The notes beneath the pieces were generated by a model. The model was not told where the DNA came from. It saw only the letters and a list, made by a program, of their open reading frames with translations, and did not search any database. A stretch of 64,000 nt of DNA from Warburgia ugandensis (Eukaryota; Streptophyta; Magnoliopsida; Canellales; Canellaceae). Positions 36,500 through 48,804 of the stretch are shown in pieces. Position 1 is the stretch's first letter. Each line of letters starts with the position of its first letter. The position numbers and the translations under genes were made by a program. Where the stretch lies: assembly GCA_035236585.1 (NCBI GenBank), contig CP141126.1, forward strand, positions 66,379,414-66,443,413, written 5' to 3'.

Positions 36500-38392
36500 T
36501 ATGTGAAAGATTGATAGGTGTAGAGTTACCATCTTATAACTATTTGGGATGGATTGGTTAGCAACTCATTAGGCAACAATGGATTGTTGTAGAAAGAGTC
36601 ATGTTTTGTGCACTTGGTCAATGCGGCTGTGCATAGAGTACTACATGTTGATTAGCATCACACTGTAGAACCTATATCCTTGACCCTAGATTAACAACCT
36701 CTTTGGTCAACTTTAGTTAAAGACAATCTTCTATAAGATCAACTTGAAGTCAAGATACTACCAGTTAGGAATTCAAGAGGAAAATTCCTCAAAAATGGTG
36801 ATGTTCATTGCAGTCATTACATTTTCTTGGTGATGCAATTTGGGTTGACAAATGAATCTCTGAGGATCTTATGAATATAGTTTTTTGAGGTCACATAAAT
36901 AAGTTTGTTATTGTCTTAGTTATGTTGGACCTAGCAAAGGTAGAAAGGAGCCAAAATTTGTATGGAGTGATGCATGTGAGGCAAGCTTATGGAATGTGAA
37001 AAGGAGACTCACTTCCACATTGATTTTGACACTTCCTTTAGGTAGTGGAGGATTCATAGACTTTTGTGATGCCTCAGACAAAGGGCTGGAATGTGTGATA
37101 ATGTAGCACGAGAGTGTTATAGTGTATGATTCTTAATAGTTGAAGAAGCATGAACTAAATTGCCCTACGCATGACTTGAAACTTGCAGTAGTCGTATTCA
37201 CCTTGAAAATTTAGCAACATTGCTTGTATGGTGAGAAGTTTAAGGTTTTCGCAATCATAAAAGCCTCAAGTACATCTTCTCACAAGTCAATTTGAACATA
37301 AAATAATGGAGGTGATGGAGTACCTCAAAGACTATGACGTACAATCTAGTACCACGTGCCAAGGTGAATGTGGTGGCTGATGCATTGAGTAGGAAGTTAA
37401 GGGCACTAATTGTGAATGTATCAGTTATGTCAGTTTTTATAGATCAAGTTTTTTGAGCTCAAGTTGATGATGCAGAAGCTTAGGATTTGTGTAAAAAGAC
37501 TATTTTAATATAAAAAGTTGGGCGCCCTAGTATTGTTAAGTGTTTACAGGTTAGTGTCAAAATTTTTGTTAGAAATATAGAATTCATTTCATTACCAACA
37601 CATGTATTTTATATATGCATTATATGAAATCGATTACTCATTTAGATTTGATGCATGTCATGATTGTGTGATTTGTATTTTTATGCGCAATTTATTATTT
37701 CACATGTAATTGGAATTTGATTCAAGATTATACTTGTGGGTAGCTGACGAGGGTTGTTGATGAGGCTGACCTATGAGAGTGGGTGCAAGAAGAATTGGCA
37801 GGCTTCTAGGTGGCAAGCTTCTAGGTAGTAGGCTTCTAGGTGCTCGGCATAGTAGTTGAGATGATTGTGAGATGTTTTTATATGCATGATTTGATTTGTG
37901 AGTTGGTTTCTAATAGGGATTTCCCTATTTGTAAGCTAATATGATCTAAGTGGACTTAACGTGGATATGCCAATCAGTGAGTTAATATGCTATGAGTTAA
38001 CTTAGCATGGATTTGCTTCCTTTATAAATTGATATACTCTGAGATGATTGGTCATAGATTTGCCTATTTTGGTATGTGGCTTTAGTTTCTTCTTTATCTC
38101 TAACTTGTGCATCCTAATGGCTAAGTATCTGAGTGCAATGTTGAATGGGTATTTACAACTCAAAGCAATAATTGAAAAGCTATGCTAATAAGAGGAATAG
38201 GGACTTATCCTTTGAAGTAAGGAATCATGTAATTTTCTAAGGAAAGCTCTGATTAAAGGAGTTATAATATTCATAATAAAAAGAGAAGTTGAGAAACAAA
38301 CAAATTCCGTTGGCTAAAGTCCTCTTGTAAAATCAACTAGTCAAAGACGTGGAAAGAATTTTGAGGATGAAATTCCTCTAAGGGGGGAAGAC
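36500..38392 (+). mobile_element. Chromovirus (Del/Tekay-like) fossil, strongly decayed
   Basis: Recognisable pieces: an RT block (RINNLFGQL..., family RIDDLFDQL) near 36690; RNase H with PTHDLKLAVVVFTLK (family [15 protein letters not shown]) near 37165 and NVVADALSRKL near 37370; and the family's pol end next to a polypurine tract (AAGGGGGGAAGAC) at 38380-38392, directly before an LTR start. A section at 37640-37880 with a repeated 'gcttctaggt' matches an internal section of the LTR at 30993-34105 and may be inserted LTR sequence. Very old, broken many times. Confidence 0.65.
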
Positions 38393-38480
38393 TATAATGA
38401 CCCTAATAGTTAAATTTTATTTCATGTAAGTTTTGCCTAATTTTAAAATGAAATGAAATGTGAATTGGAAATTTTATTTT
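38393..38480 (+). mobile_element. start of the chromovirus fossil's 3' LTR
   Basis: TATAATGACCCTAATAG follows the polypurine tract and corresponds to the TGTAATGACC start of the chromovirus LTRs. Only about 90 bp precede the A3 element, which interrupts it. Confidence 0.5.
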
Positions 38481-39189
38481 TAACTAAAAAAATAAGAAAA
38501 TTTCACTTCCCTAGATTGCTTATCTTCAAATTCTATAGATTTGTTCTCCTCAATTAGGCTCAGCCTTCGTCAACATGTTTTTAGAACTTCTAATTAATGA
38601 TCCATAGGAGGGATTAGGCAGATTCTAACCATTCTAAGAGATTTGGGCTAAATAAGAAATTTGAGATTTAACGGCTCAGATCTAATTCAAATTCTCAGAT
38701 TGAAGATCAGGGATGATAAACATGCTTTACAATGTGCTACAACCCAAATCTAAAAGTTAATTGAAAATCAGAATTGAAATGGATGAGAAATTGAAAATAT
38801 CCTAAAATTAAAGTAGAACTGTTGATTCAATTAAACATGGATAGACAAAACAATTCCTGGATTAATTGAGAATAACCAAGTATGCAGATAATAGAATGGG
38901 AATAACACAAAATGCAGATAAGGACAAAAATGTAAATAAAAATTTTCTACTAAGGGCAAAAAAGGAATTTGTCCTAAAACTTCCTAAAACTTCCCGTAAA
39001 ACAGAAATGACCAGAGTTGATGGAGGTATTGGCTGGTGATGGGCAGAGAGCAAAGACTGGGAGAGGTCACAGATTTGGGCAGGTGTCTGATGGTGAACGG
39101 TGTGGCGTTGCTTGGTGCCGGTGGAGATCTGAGTTGTATGTCCAGCTGTGAAGAGACAGCAGGAGGCGGTGGATCAGGTGGCTATGTGT

Positions 39190-40031
39190 GATCCGGCCGG
39201 TGACTGGTAGTAGAGGAGCTTTGGGCATCATCTGACTGAGACGTCTTGGAACTGGGTGGTGGAGCATGTCTTGGTGCGATGCAGTGTTGAAGCAGAGTCG
39301 GTGGAGGCATGTACTTTGGGCAGTGGAGCATCGCCAGTCTGTGTGTTGGCTGGTGATGGGATGACGCCTAGGCCAGTGAAGACGCAGGGAAAATTGGTGA
39401 TGGAGAGAAGAGAGGTATTGGGCTGCTTCAATCGAGCTGGAGTGCAAACGCAAGGAGCGTGGCTTCCTCAACTTGGGCAAGTGCGATGGAAGCAGGGGAT
39501 GTGGGGCTAGGGAATGAGGTCGGTGACTGGCAGAGGCAACACGTGAGAGGTGGATAGGAGACCGAAGAGAGGAGAAGCTTGGCGGATCTATTCCTGCAGA
39601 CGCCTCATCTCACGCGATGGAGAGTGCCGATCCGGCAGTAGAGGAGCCTGGGGGATTGTCTGGTTGAGGGGAACTGGGTGGTGGAGCACGTCCTAGCGCA
39701 GTGTGGTGTTGAAGTAGAGTCGGTGGAGGATCACCGGTCTGTGTGCTGGCTGATGATGAGATGACGCCTAGGCCAGTGAAGATGCAGGGAAAATCGGTGA
39801 TGGGGAGAAGAGAGGTATTGGGCTGCTTCAATCGAGCTGGAGTGCAAACGCAAGGAGCGTGGCTTCCTCAACTTGGGCAAGTGTGGTGGAAGTAGGGGAT
39901 GTGGGGCTGGGGAGAGAGGTTGGCGACTGGCAGAGGCAACCCATGTGAGAGGTGGACTAGAAACTGGAGAGAGGAAAAGCTTGGTCGATTTGTTCTTGCA
40001 GACGCATCATCTCATGCGATGGAGAGTGCTA
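39190..40031 (-). repeat. tandem duplication inside the A3 3' LTR
   Basis: Two units, 39190-39628 and 39629-40031, each start at 'gatccggc' and contain 'gatgacgcctaggccagtg' and 'gtgcaaacgcaaggagcgtg'. The 5' LTR has one unit (about 49747-50150), which resembles the second unit more closely than the first. Confidence 0.85.
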
Positions 40032-40221
40032 ATTACCAGTGCTGTGAAGACAGAGATTTTGGTGGGAGCAGAGAAGGAGCAAGGGAAGCCAGACAACTTG
40101 GAGGCGATGAGGGAGAAGGGTAAGAAAACTGGGAAACAGAGGAGCGATAGAGGGGGGAAGGAGTAGTGCGGCATCGGGTCTGGAAATTGGGAGCAATGCG
40201 GTGGAGCGGCGAAGTGGGGTG

Positions 40222-40243
40222 CAGAGAGAGAGAGAGAGAGAGA
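40222..40243 (+). repeat. (GA)n microsatellite
   Basis: A short GA run in the A3 3' LTR. The corresponding run in the 5' LTR (about 50349-50361) is shorter. Confidence 0.85.
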
Positions 40244-41203
40244 TGTCTGGGCGGTGATGAAGAAGCAAGGAAAAGGGCTATTCTATTTGATCCTGGTGGG
40301 CTTGTGAAAAAAAAATCGACTGAGGAGTGAAGCAAAGGCTGGGAGGTGCGGTCGTAACAAACAGAGGTGGACGAAGTGGAGTTTGGGTTCTGGATGGTTT
40401 CCTGTTGGAAACCCAGAAAGGAAAAAAAAAAACAGTGCGGAGGAAAGAGAACAGAGGTGGGTGGGGTTATCTATGGTGATGGCTGGGTTGTGTGTTGAAG
40501 AGAAACTATAGAGAAGAGGTAGCGAAGGGGTGAGCATGGAGCAGAAGAGAGGAGAAGTAGAAATTAAGAAAAAAAATAGCGCAGGAGAGGTGAAGTGGTA
40601 GAGAGAAAGAGGGATGTGAGGAGAGTTGTCAGAGAGGGATGAGACTGAGAGAGAAATAATGTGAAAGAGAGAGAGAGAGGAATAAGAAAGTGAATAATAA
40701 AGGATAGGGGTGACTCCTCCTACGGGTTAGCCGAAGGAGATTCCCAAAAAGAAGAGATTCCTTCTATTTTACCTTATTCCTTTCCTTACAGGAAAGAGTT
40801 TGTTTCTACTTGGAAACTTGTTCATTCCAAAGTTATCTCCTATATAGGAAATCTCATCCATAATTTCCTTTCCTATAATTAGAACTCATCTTCTTTTAAG
40901 AAATCATGCCATCCTTCTTTATTGATCTTCAAAATGATTTACACCTTTGAAATTTGATCTAAGCCATTCAATCCTCTTTTAGTTGATCTACAAGATATTA
41001 GACTAGATCAGAGTCATCGAACCGTACATTAAACATTTGATTAGCTCAGATGATCATATGATTATTGATTTTGACAAATTAATGATTGGATGGTCAATTG
41101 GAGCTAAATTCAAAATCAAGCTAAATTTTACAAATTTGATTGGTTAGATTATCTAATTGAATGCTAAATTTGGGGTATTTGGATTAAAATTTAACAGTTA
41201 ACA

Positions 41204-41215
41204 CAGCCCCCAACT
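41204..41215 (-). other. A3 polypurine tract
   Basis: On the minus strand GTTGGGGGCTG directly precedes the 3' LTR start; purine-rich RNA here primes plus-strand DNA synthesis in LTR elements. Confidence 0.6.
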
Positions 41216-42850
41216 AGGATTTTGCTAATCCCAAGAAAAACATGCAGAAAATCATTTTACAAAAATTGGTACAAAGTGCTACTTTTATAAGTACTCACGA
41301 TTGCATTTAGCACATGCAATAAGCCCTTGAACCCCTAGTTTATCCCTAGTGGACAAGTTAGGCCTCGTGAGGGTTTGCACTGAATATACCCACATAATTC
41401 AATAAGGTTAAGTCCCCTATTTTATCTCAGAGAATCCTCATTCATTAGCACTCTACTAGATTTTTACAACTTAAAAGAGAAGATATGACAATTTTCCACA
41501 TCATACACATATTAAAGACATTTTATTTGAGCTATTTCTTGGAGTGCATGTGTGTGTACAGCCACATAAATCTTGACTTCTAACCAGATATGCTTAAATT
41601 CCATAGAAAATATGTCTTGACCTCAAATCCTCATAGGTATGAAACTCTCAAATAATGGTTAAACATATTTGTCTCATTATATGACTGAATCCAATAAGTT
41701 AATAGTTCACATAAATCTTTTGAATGCTTATGAGAAAAAGGAAAGTTATCCCTGAGAGTGGATGTTATCATCAAGAATATTAGGGATCTTTTACCTTAAT
41801 TCATTCCTTTTATTTCTTCTTTAAGGCTATGTTCCACCTAAGATCAATAGATCTTTAACTAGGATGAAACATAGGCTTAGGACAGGTTCATAAGGGTATA
41901 AGGATTTCAAAGGTTCAAAATTGAGTTGCACTTCAATGAATATTTGTTAGGACAACTTTTCTTTTGGGTTGTACTTGAAGTGAATACCTCTTTCATATTT
42001 TTGTCTTTCTTTTCAATATATATATATATATATATATATTTAGTTTTCTTTTTCCTTAACTTCTTTGGAAGGAAGACTACTCATTTTTCTCACTTCTTTG
42101 ACTTTTTGCCCTATTTTTGAACTTTTTCTAGTAATTCTACTCATTTTGAAGATGGGTAGTGGTTATTTATTTTACTAGCTTGTTTTGGGTTAAGGTGAAT
42201 GGGGTTAAGAAAGGAAACTCTTATTAATATGCTCAAAAGGCTACTTAGTGGTATAATATACTAGGTAAGCTTTATGTCTTTGGGTTGAGCAAGGATGGTC
42301 TGTATCACTTCCTAGGTTTCCTAATCCCTATCAGATTTAATAAATTTTTTAGAATTAAAGCTATTGCTCTTATTTATTCTTGATGTTAAACCAAAACAAG
42401 GATAACACATGCATAATATGCAAAATGAATCATACGTGTTCCTATTAAGAGGTGAAAAAAGTGGAATTACTAAGTTTTGAACATCTAATTCTCATCACAG
42501 TAAGGGAACTCTTCCTTAAAAACTTATTTTTCTTCAATCATTTTTTTTCAACTTTTTTTTTTTTCAAAAGAAAACTCAAGAAAATTCAAAACCTCGATAT
42601 GCATCTACATCCCCAACCTAAATGAAACATTGTCCTCAATGTTTGAAAAACATAAGATCCTATATGATACTAGAAAGATGTAGAAGATGGAGATTTGAAA
42701 AACATCTTGGTTGCCTCCCAGGAAGCATTAAGTTTTATGTCTTCAACCAGACATAATGATGAGTACAATGATATTGCAAGGCTCCTGGAGTGGTAATCTC
42801 AGGTGGGTCATGATATTGAGGTGCCTCTCAAAGTGTCTCTTCAATTTTAG
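41216..42850 (-). other. A3 3' non-coding region
   Basis: Between integrase and PPT no env-like gene is seen. On the minus strand it contains the Athila landmarks 'gcttcctgggaggcaacc' (near 42720) and 'aaacattgaggacaatgttt' (near 42640). It includes a TA microsatellite. Confidence 0.6.
42016..42039 (+). repeat. (TA)n microsatellite
   Basis: A 24-bp TA run in the A3 3' non-coding region. Confidence 0.9.
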
Positions 42851-43900
42851 GGTCAGGCAATTCTAGAAAAGGTTTTTACCATTGACCATTAACTGGATTT
42901 CTTCATCCTTATTAATCTCGATGGCCCCATGAGGATAGATTGTGCATACTATATAAGGTCCTAATCCATCTAGATCTAAGTTTTTGTGAGAATAGATGTA
43001 ATCAAGAGTTATACAGTAAGACCTTTTGACTAGGTGTGAAAGATTTTTTTAAAATATGTCTATCATGTATAGTCTTCATTCAATCTTTGTACAATCATGC
43101 CGAGTCATATGCATCTTTGCTAAACTCTTACAACTCATTGAGTTGGAGTTTTCTGTAGGTCCCAGTAGAATCTAAGTTGAAATTGAGCTTTTTGATAGCT
43201 AAATATGCTTTGTATTCTAACTCTACTAGTAAGTGGCAAGCCTTTTCATAGATTAGGCAATAGGGTGACATTTCTATAGGGGTTTTATATGCTATGCGAT
43301 AAGGCCATAAAGCATCATTAAGTCTCAGAGACCAATATTTCCTAGTTGGATTTACTATCTTTTTTAGAATTCACTTTATTTCCCTATTGGATACCTCTAC
43401 TTGGCCACTAGTCTGAGCATGGAATGGGGTAGCTATCTTGTGGTTGACACCATACTTTTTCATTAAATTTTCAAAAACTTTATTACAAAAGTGTTTTCCC
43501 CCATCACTTATTATGGCTTTAGGAGTACTAAACTGCACAAAAATATTTTCTTTTAAAAATTTTTCCACAACCTTGTAGTCATTGGTTTTGCAAGGTATAA
43601 CCTCCACCCACTTGGACATGTAGTTCACTCCCACTACGATGTACAAATTTCCAAAAGAATTAGGAAAAGGTTTCATAAAATCTATGCCCCAAACATCAAA
43701 AGGTTCTATGACAAGGATTGGGTTTAAAGGCATCATATTTCTCCTTCTTAAACCCCATAACCATTGACACCATACACATGCTTTGCAGTAAGCATGTGCA
43801 TCCTTAAATATGGTAGGCCAATAAAATCCCTTCTACAAAATTTTTGCAGTGGTCTTCCTAGAGTTGAAATGGACCACACATGCATGATCATGATAAAAGG
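42850..43900 (-). pseudogene. A3 integrase region
   Basis: The integrase core reads NMMPLNPILVIEPFDVWGIDFM, then WVEVIPCKTNDYKVVEKFLK, IISDGGKHFCNKVFE and HAQTSGQVEVSNREIK. These hold the three acidic positions (D, D, E) that cut and join DNA ends in this family. The zinc-binding region lies at 43740-43900 and the C-terminal MSPYRLVYGKACH-type block at 43190-43300. It belongs to a fossil pol that is broken elsewhere. Confidence 0.8.
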
Positions 43901-44379
43901 AATGATTTGATTATGTTCACTATATGGTACGCATCTCCTAATTACTTGATCAGGACAGTACTTGAATAAGTATGTATCATCTCAAGTAAAATATCTAACC
44001 TTGGTTAAAAATCTTATTTTATCTTGTTCAGTACAATGATGAGGTATTTGTCGTGTAATAAGATAATTGACAATATCACCATACCAAGGCAACTAGGAAA
44101 CATGCAATAAATGTTCATTTGGGAATGACTCAGTTATAGGCCCCTGATCGCTAGTGTGCTCCACCACTAATCTAGATAAGTGATCTGCTACTACATTTTT
44201 TGAACCTTTCTTATCCCTAATTTCTACGTCAAACCCTTATAGCATTAGTATCCAACGGTACCTAGGTTTTGCATCCTTTTTAGAAAGGAGGTACTTTAAG
44301 GCCACGTGATCTGAGTATACTATAACTTTAGTCCCTAACATGTAAGGTCTAAACTTATCTAGAGCAAACACTACAGCTA

Positions 44380-45500
44380 ACAACTATTTCTCAGTGGTTG
44401 AATAGTTGAGTTGTGCATCAATTAGTGTTTTACTAGCGTAATATATCACATGGGGAAGTTTATCATTGCGATGCCCCAAAATAGCTCCAATGGCATAATC
44501 CAATGCATCACACATTATCTCAAATGGTGCATTCCAATCTGGTGGTCCAATAATAGGTACAGAGGTCAACTTGGCCTTAAGTCATTCAAATGCTTTCATA
44601 TTGTCATCATCGAAGTCAAAAGTGGCCTCCTTTATAAGTAAATTACATAGGGGCTTGGCAATTTTGCTAAAATCTTTGATGAATTGTCTATAAAATCTAG
44701 CATGTCCTAAAAAGGAATGGATTTCTTTCGCCGTCCTTGATGGAGGAAGGTTGGCTATTAAATCCCCTTTTGCCTTATCAACTTCTATCCCATTGGGTGA
44801 TATTATGTGGCCTAATTCTATCCCACTCTGTACCCTAAAATGGCACTTTTCCTAGTTTAAGACAAGATTCTTTTCTTGACACCATGCAAGAAGTAACTCT
44901 AAATTATGCAAGAACTCATTAAATGATGATCAAATACTGAGAAGTTATCCATAAGCACCTCAAGGAATCATTCCACCATGTTAAAGAAATTCTCAACATA
45001 CACTTTTGAAATGTAGTTGGAGCGTTACAAAGCTGAAAAGGCATACGTCTATAGGAGAAGGTTCCAAATGGGTAGGCGAAGGTGGTCTTCTCCTGATCCT
45101 CTAGTGTTATAGAAATCTAGTTGTAACAGGAATATCCATCCAAAAAATAGTAATAGCTATGTCCGGCCAAGCTCTCTAGCATTTGGTCAATGAAGGATAG
45201 AGGAAAATGATCTTTTCTCGTGCTCGCATTCAACTTTCAATAGTCAATACAAACTCTCCACCGGGTGGTCATGCTGGTGGGGACTAACTTGTTATCCACA
45301 TTTTTGACACCATGACCCCGGATTTCTTAGGTACAACTTGAAAGAGGCAAACCCAAGTACTAACAGAGATAGGGTATATGACGCCACATCTAAGAGCTTT
45401 AGGACTTCATCTCTAACCATGTCCTTCATGAGGGGGTTTAGTCGTCTTTGGGTTTCCCTAGAAGGTTTTGTATTTTCTTCTAGATGTATCCTATGCATGC
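44380..45500 (-). pseudogene. A3 reverse transcriptase and RNase H region
   Basis: The RT starts around MHRIHLEENTKPSRETQRRLNP (45498-45433), the pre-RT wording of Athila pol. Blocks for the palm domain follow to 44690. RNase H text (DWNAPFEIMCDALDYAIGAILG, IYYASKTLIDAQLNYSTTEK) occupies 44570-44384. These activities copy element RNA into DNA and remove the RNA strand. Part of a broken pol. Confidence 0.8.
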
Positions 45501-46627
45501 ATACAGCTGGACTTCTCCCTTTTATGTTCTCTATTGTCCTCCCTAGAGTAGTTTTATATTCCTTAAGAACATCTAAAAGCTTACCCTCCTGTTCTTTATC
45601 TATGTCTGATACTATTATTACAGGTAAGGTTTCATCTGGGCCTAGCTACGAATATTTCAAGTTGCCTAGCAAGGGTTTTAGGTCCAAAGATGGTGGTTGC
45701 TCTATTGAGGGTATGGAGATAGATTTAGAAGGTGGGAGTGGTTTCACATAAGGACCCTACTTGGAGGTATCCATGATTGGTGCAACATCTAAAAGATTAT
45801 TTACGTCCTCAATAGACGTGTCTATATCAAAATCTCCATTAAAGTGTATGAGACAAGCCTTTAGTGGGTCAGAGATGGACAATGGTGGATGAATCTCATC
45901 AATTAGACTCTTGATCAAGTTGACATCACACAGATCATCGAGTTCTAAATGTTGTTGATCGGCATTAAAGACATTAAGCTTAACCTTCATGTTGGCAAAT
46001 GAGAGTTTCATTACACTATTCTACAGTAAAAAATGGCATTGGACATTGCCAAGAATGGACGTCCAACGATGACTAGGATCTGACTACATGGGATCGAATA
46101 CAGGTTGGGTGTCTAGTACAATGAAATCAATAGGATAATAAAACTTATCCACCTCTATCAACACATCTTCAACTAAACCACGAGGTATCTTAACTGATCT
46201 ATCAGCTAATTATGGCATGGTAGTGGTTGGTTTTAATTTATCGAGTTTTAGTTGCTTATAGATAGTATGATAACAAGTTAACACTAGCCCCTAAGTCAAG
46301 AAGTGCTCTATCTATGACATGATCTCCAATGATGCAAGTAATTGTAAGACATCTTGGGTCTTTAAACTTTAGTGGGGTCTTGTGTTGAATCAAAGACTTC
46401 ACCTAGTCAGTGAGGAAGGCTTTCTTTTGAACATTAAGCTTTTGGTTTGTTGTGCAAAGCTCTTTTAAGAATTTGGCATAGGCAGGGATGTCTTTAATTG
46501 CATTGAGTAGTGGTATATTGATTTGTACATGTTTAAATACATCCATTAACTCATTGAAGTTTATTCCCTTCGTAGCTTTATTTAGTAATTGGGGAAAAGG
46601 GGTTTTAGGCACATAAGGTGCTTCCAC
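45500..46627 (-). pseudogene. A3 protease and linker region
   Basis: It includes the block NINIPLLNAIKDIPAYAKFLKEL (46540-46460) shared with B1 and B2, which precedes the aspartic protease. The protease-RT linker (45757-46011) carries KVKLNVFNADQQHLELDD and FDIDTSIEDVNNLLDVAPIMDTSK, matching the B2 linker FNIDISINEVYGLFD. Fossil. Confidence 0.7.
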
Positions 46628-46639
46628 TATAGCTTCTAC

Positions 46640-47640
46640 ATGATTTTTTTTGTGTTTTCTCCTTTTCTTATATTTTAGTTACCTCTTTCTCCTCTTTAGT
46701 TTCCTTAGCTTGTTCTTCTTTGTTGTCGATCTGACGTTTGCTCCTAAGGGTGGTTATAGACTTGGCATGCTCATGAGGGTTAAGCTTTTGAGAACTTGAC
46801 CCTAACTCTAATTGACCCTTAGGGTTGGGGATGGGTTGACTAGGGAATTGACCCTTTCCTCTATTATGTAGTTTAGTAGATAATTGGCTTACTTGCATTT
46901 CTAACTTAGCTATGGCTTGAGAATTGGCATTCTAGTATTGGTTTAGAGTCCTTTTTGTTTCTTTATTCTAAATAATCTCATTGTTAAGAATTATTGCCCA
47001 CTGTCTGAAAGAATTCTCATGCTCACTTTTATCTTTTAACATGAGGGTCCCTCACCTTGCTGCATCTATCATTTGTTTATTTTGAGGTGTCAATGCCTCA
47101 TAGAAGTATTGAACAAACTTGCTGCCTATTCTTAAATCCATGATGAGGGCATTTTTGCAACAGTTCATTCCACCATTCCTAACATTCTTAATATTGTTCA
47201 TCATCCCTTTGTTGAAAATTTATAATTTCATGACGCAAGGCATTTGTTTTGTTAACAGGGAAGAACTTGTTCAAAAACTTCTTAGACAATTGGTCCCATG
47301 TATATATGGAATCTACGTCTAAGGAGTTAAGCCATGACTTGGCTTTATCCTTAAGTGAGAATGGGAAGAGCCTAAGCTTAATAGAATCGTTTAAAAAGTT
47401 TCAAAGCCTAAATGTGGCACAAATATCAAGGAACTCCTTGATATGTATGTAGGGGTCTTCTCGGTCTCGACCATAAAATGAGGGAGTAATTGAATAAATC
47501 CTGGCTTTCACTCGAAGTGGTTGGCATTTGTGGAAGGTAAAGCTATGTATGATGGGGTATTGAGTTGGAACGGTGCATAGAAATCTCTAATTGTTTTTCG
47601 CTCAATCTCTGTTGGTGGTTCAGCCATGGGTATCGAAACT
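46640..47640 (-). pseudogene. A3 gag region
   Basis: It begins near 47640 (EPPTEIERKTIRDFYAP-like text) and passes capsid blocks such as FFNKFF/SKFVQYFYEALTPQNKQMIDAA. The C-terminal part (46898-46668) reads MQVSQLSTKLHNRGKGQFPSQPIPNPKGQ and HAKSITTLRSKRQ, followed by a Lys/Glu-rich tail. The same C-terminal text occurs at 13104-13350. Broken. Confidence 0.75.
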
Positions 47641-48780
47641 AGGTTTCTTTCCCCTTGTTGTTGGATGCATTGAATCTCTAGATCTAAAGGTAGTGGCTCT
47701 AGATTCTGAGATCAACGCTCGTGCATAAACTAACCTAATCTAAAATGTCTTAATCTAAATGCTGAATCTAACTCTACATGATGCAAAAGACACAATCAAA
47801 CAATCCTTAGGCTAATAAGCAATATTTTGATTTTCTTGAATTTGTGTGGGGACAATGCTTTTAATTTAGCCTAATCTAGCCCTCCTCCTCTCCTTTAGAT
47901 TTGACTATTGCTTACTAGTTAGGTTCTGCACAAGGTAGTTAATACAATCCTCTTGTAAGGAGGCGTTTAGACCTCATAACGTCAACAAAAGGCATGAAAA
48001 ATCACTTGGATTTTAAGGCACCCACTATAACCACAATGCTTAAAAGCCACTGGAGCGACAATAGATTGCGTCTTAGTAAGAGGGTCCTATGAGCATGTGA
48101 TGGCCCTGTAGTCTCTTCTTATTGATTTTAGATTAATTCAAAAGGTAGGGTATCCTTACTAATTAATTTCCACACTCCATGACAGTTCGATCAACATATA
48201 TATCACCTTAAAGCATTAAACATGCCCTAAAAATGCAATTAAAATAGTAAACTATTGCAAAACCCTAAAAATAGTAGTTATCAAATATGCTTTCAATATG
48301 CAATTATACTACGAATTAATCAAATTATTCTGAATGCAAACCCTAATCTTGAAATTAAAAGGAGTGAGGGAAACTTATAGTGGGGTTTCTGATGAAGATC
48401 AAGTGTGAGCCACCATATCTCACACTTGCTTGTATTATACAACCCTTTAAAAATTGAAATAGAAATTGCAAATTAAAAAGGGGCCTCATTACAAGATTCA
48501 CTCAAAAGGAAAGGAAAATTCTAATCTAGGAAAGAAGGGAAATTTCTATTTTGATGAAGATCCACTTGCCAATTTCATCTACTTTCCTGTTTCCCTGAAA
48601 AAGAAAATTGGAAATAAGTACCAATTTAGGAAACAAGGTAATAATGTACTAAAAAAATTAAAAAATGCACCTAAAAATGCCTAAAATGCTAAAAGTATGC
48701 AATTCCTAAGTTTTTTATTTTTATGGATTTTTTTGGTTTTAAAATTTTTTTAATTAAATTCCATAAAAACTCTGTTGTGG
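47641..48780 (-). other. A3 leader
   Basis: Non-coding region between PBS and gag. Its part at 47880-48000 matches the A2 leader after the LINE (17849-18000). The far part (48250-48780) is AT-rich. Confidence 0.6.
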
Positions 48781-48800
48781 GTCCCTTATAACGATGCTAA
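48781..48800 (-). other. A3 primer-binding site
   Basis: On the minus strand TTAGCATCGTTATAAGGGAC, a diverged form of the Athila tRNA-Asp PBS TTGGCGCCGTTGCCGGGGA. It lies just inside the 5' LTR, after the family landmark 'gggattgacccg' in the LTR. Confidence 0.5.
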
Positions 48801-48804
48801 AAAC

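Larger units (their letters stand above)
38481..41203 (-). mobile_element. A3 3' LTR
   Basis: On the minus strand it opens TGTTAACTGTTAAATTTTAA at 41203, right after the polypurine-type tract. It aligns with the other A3 LTR in its two flanking parts, but its middle carries an extra copy of a roughly 420-bp segment (39190-40031). GA-rich throughout 39500-40690 on the plus strand. Confidence 0.85.

Noticed and set aside
39067-39480. 137-aa and overlapping minus- and plus-strand ORFs in GA-rich DNA
   Set aside because: They lie within the A3 LTR; the 5' LTR does not preserve the same frames, and the composition explains the open reading.
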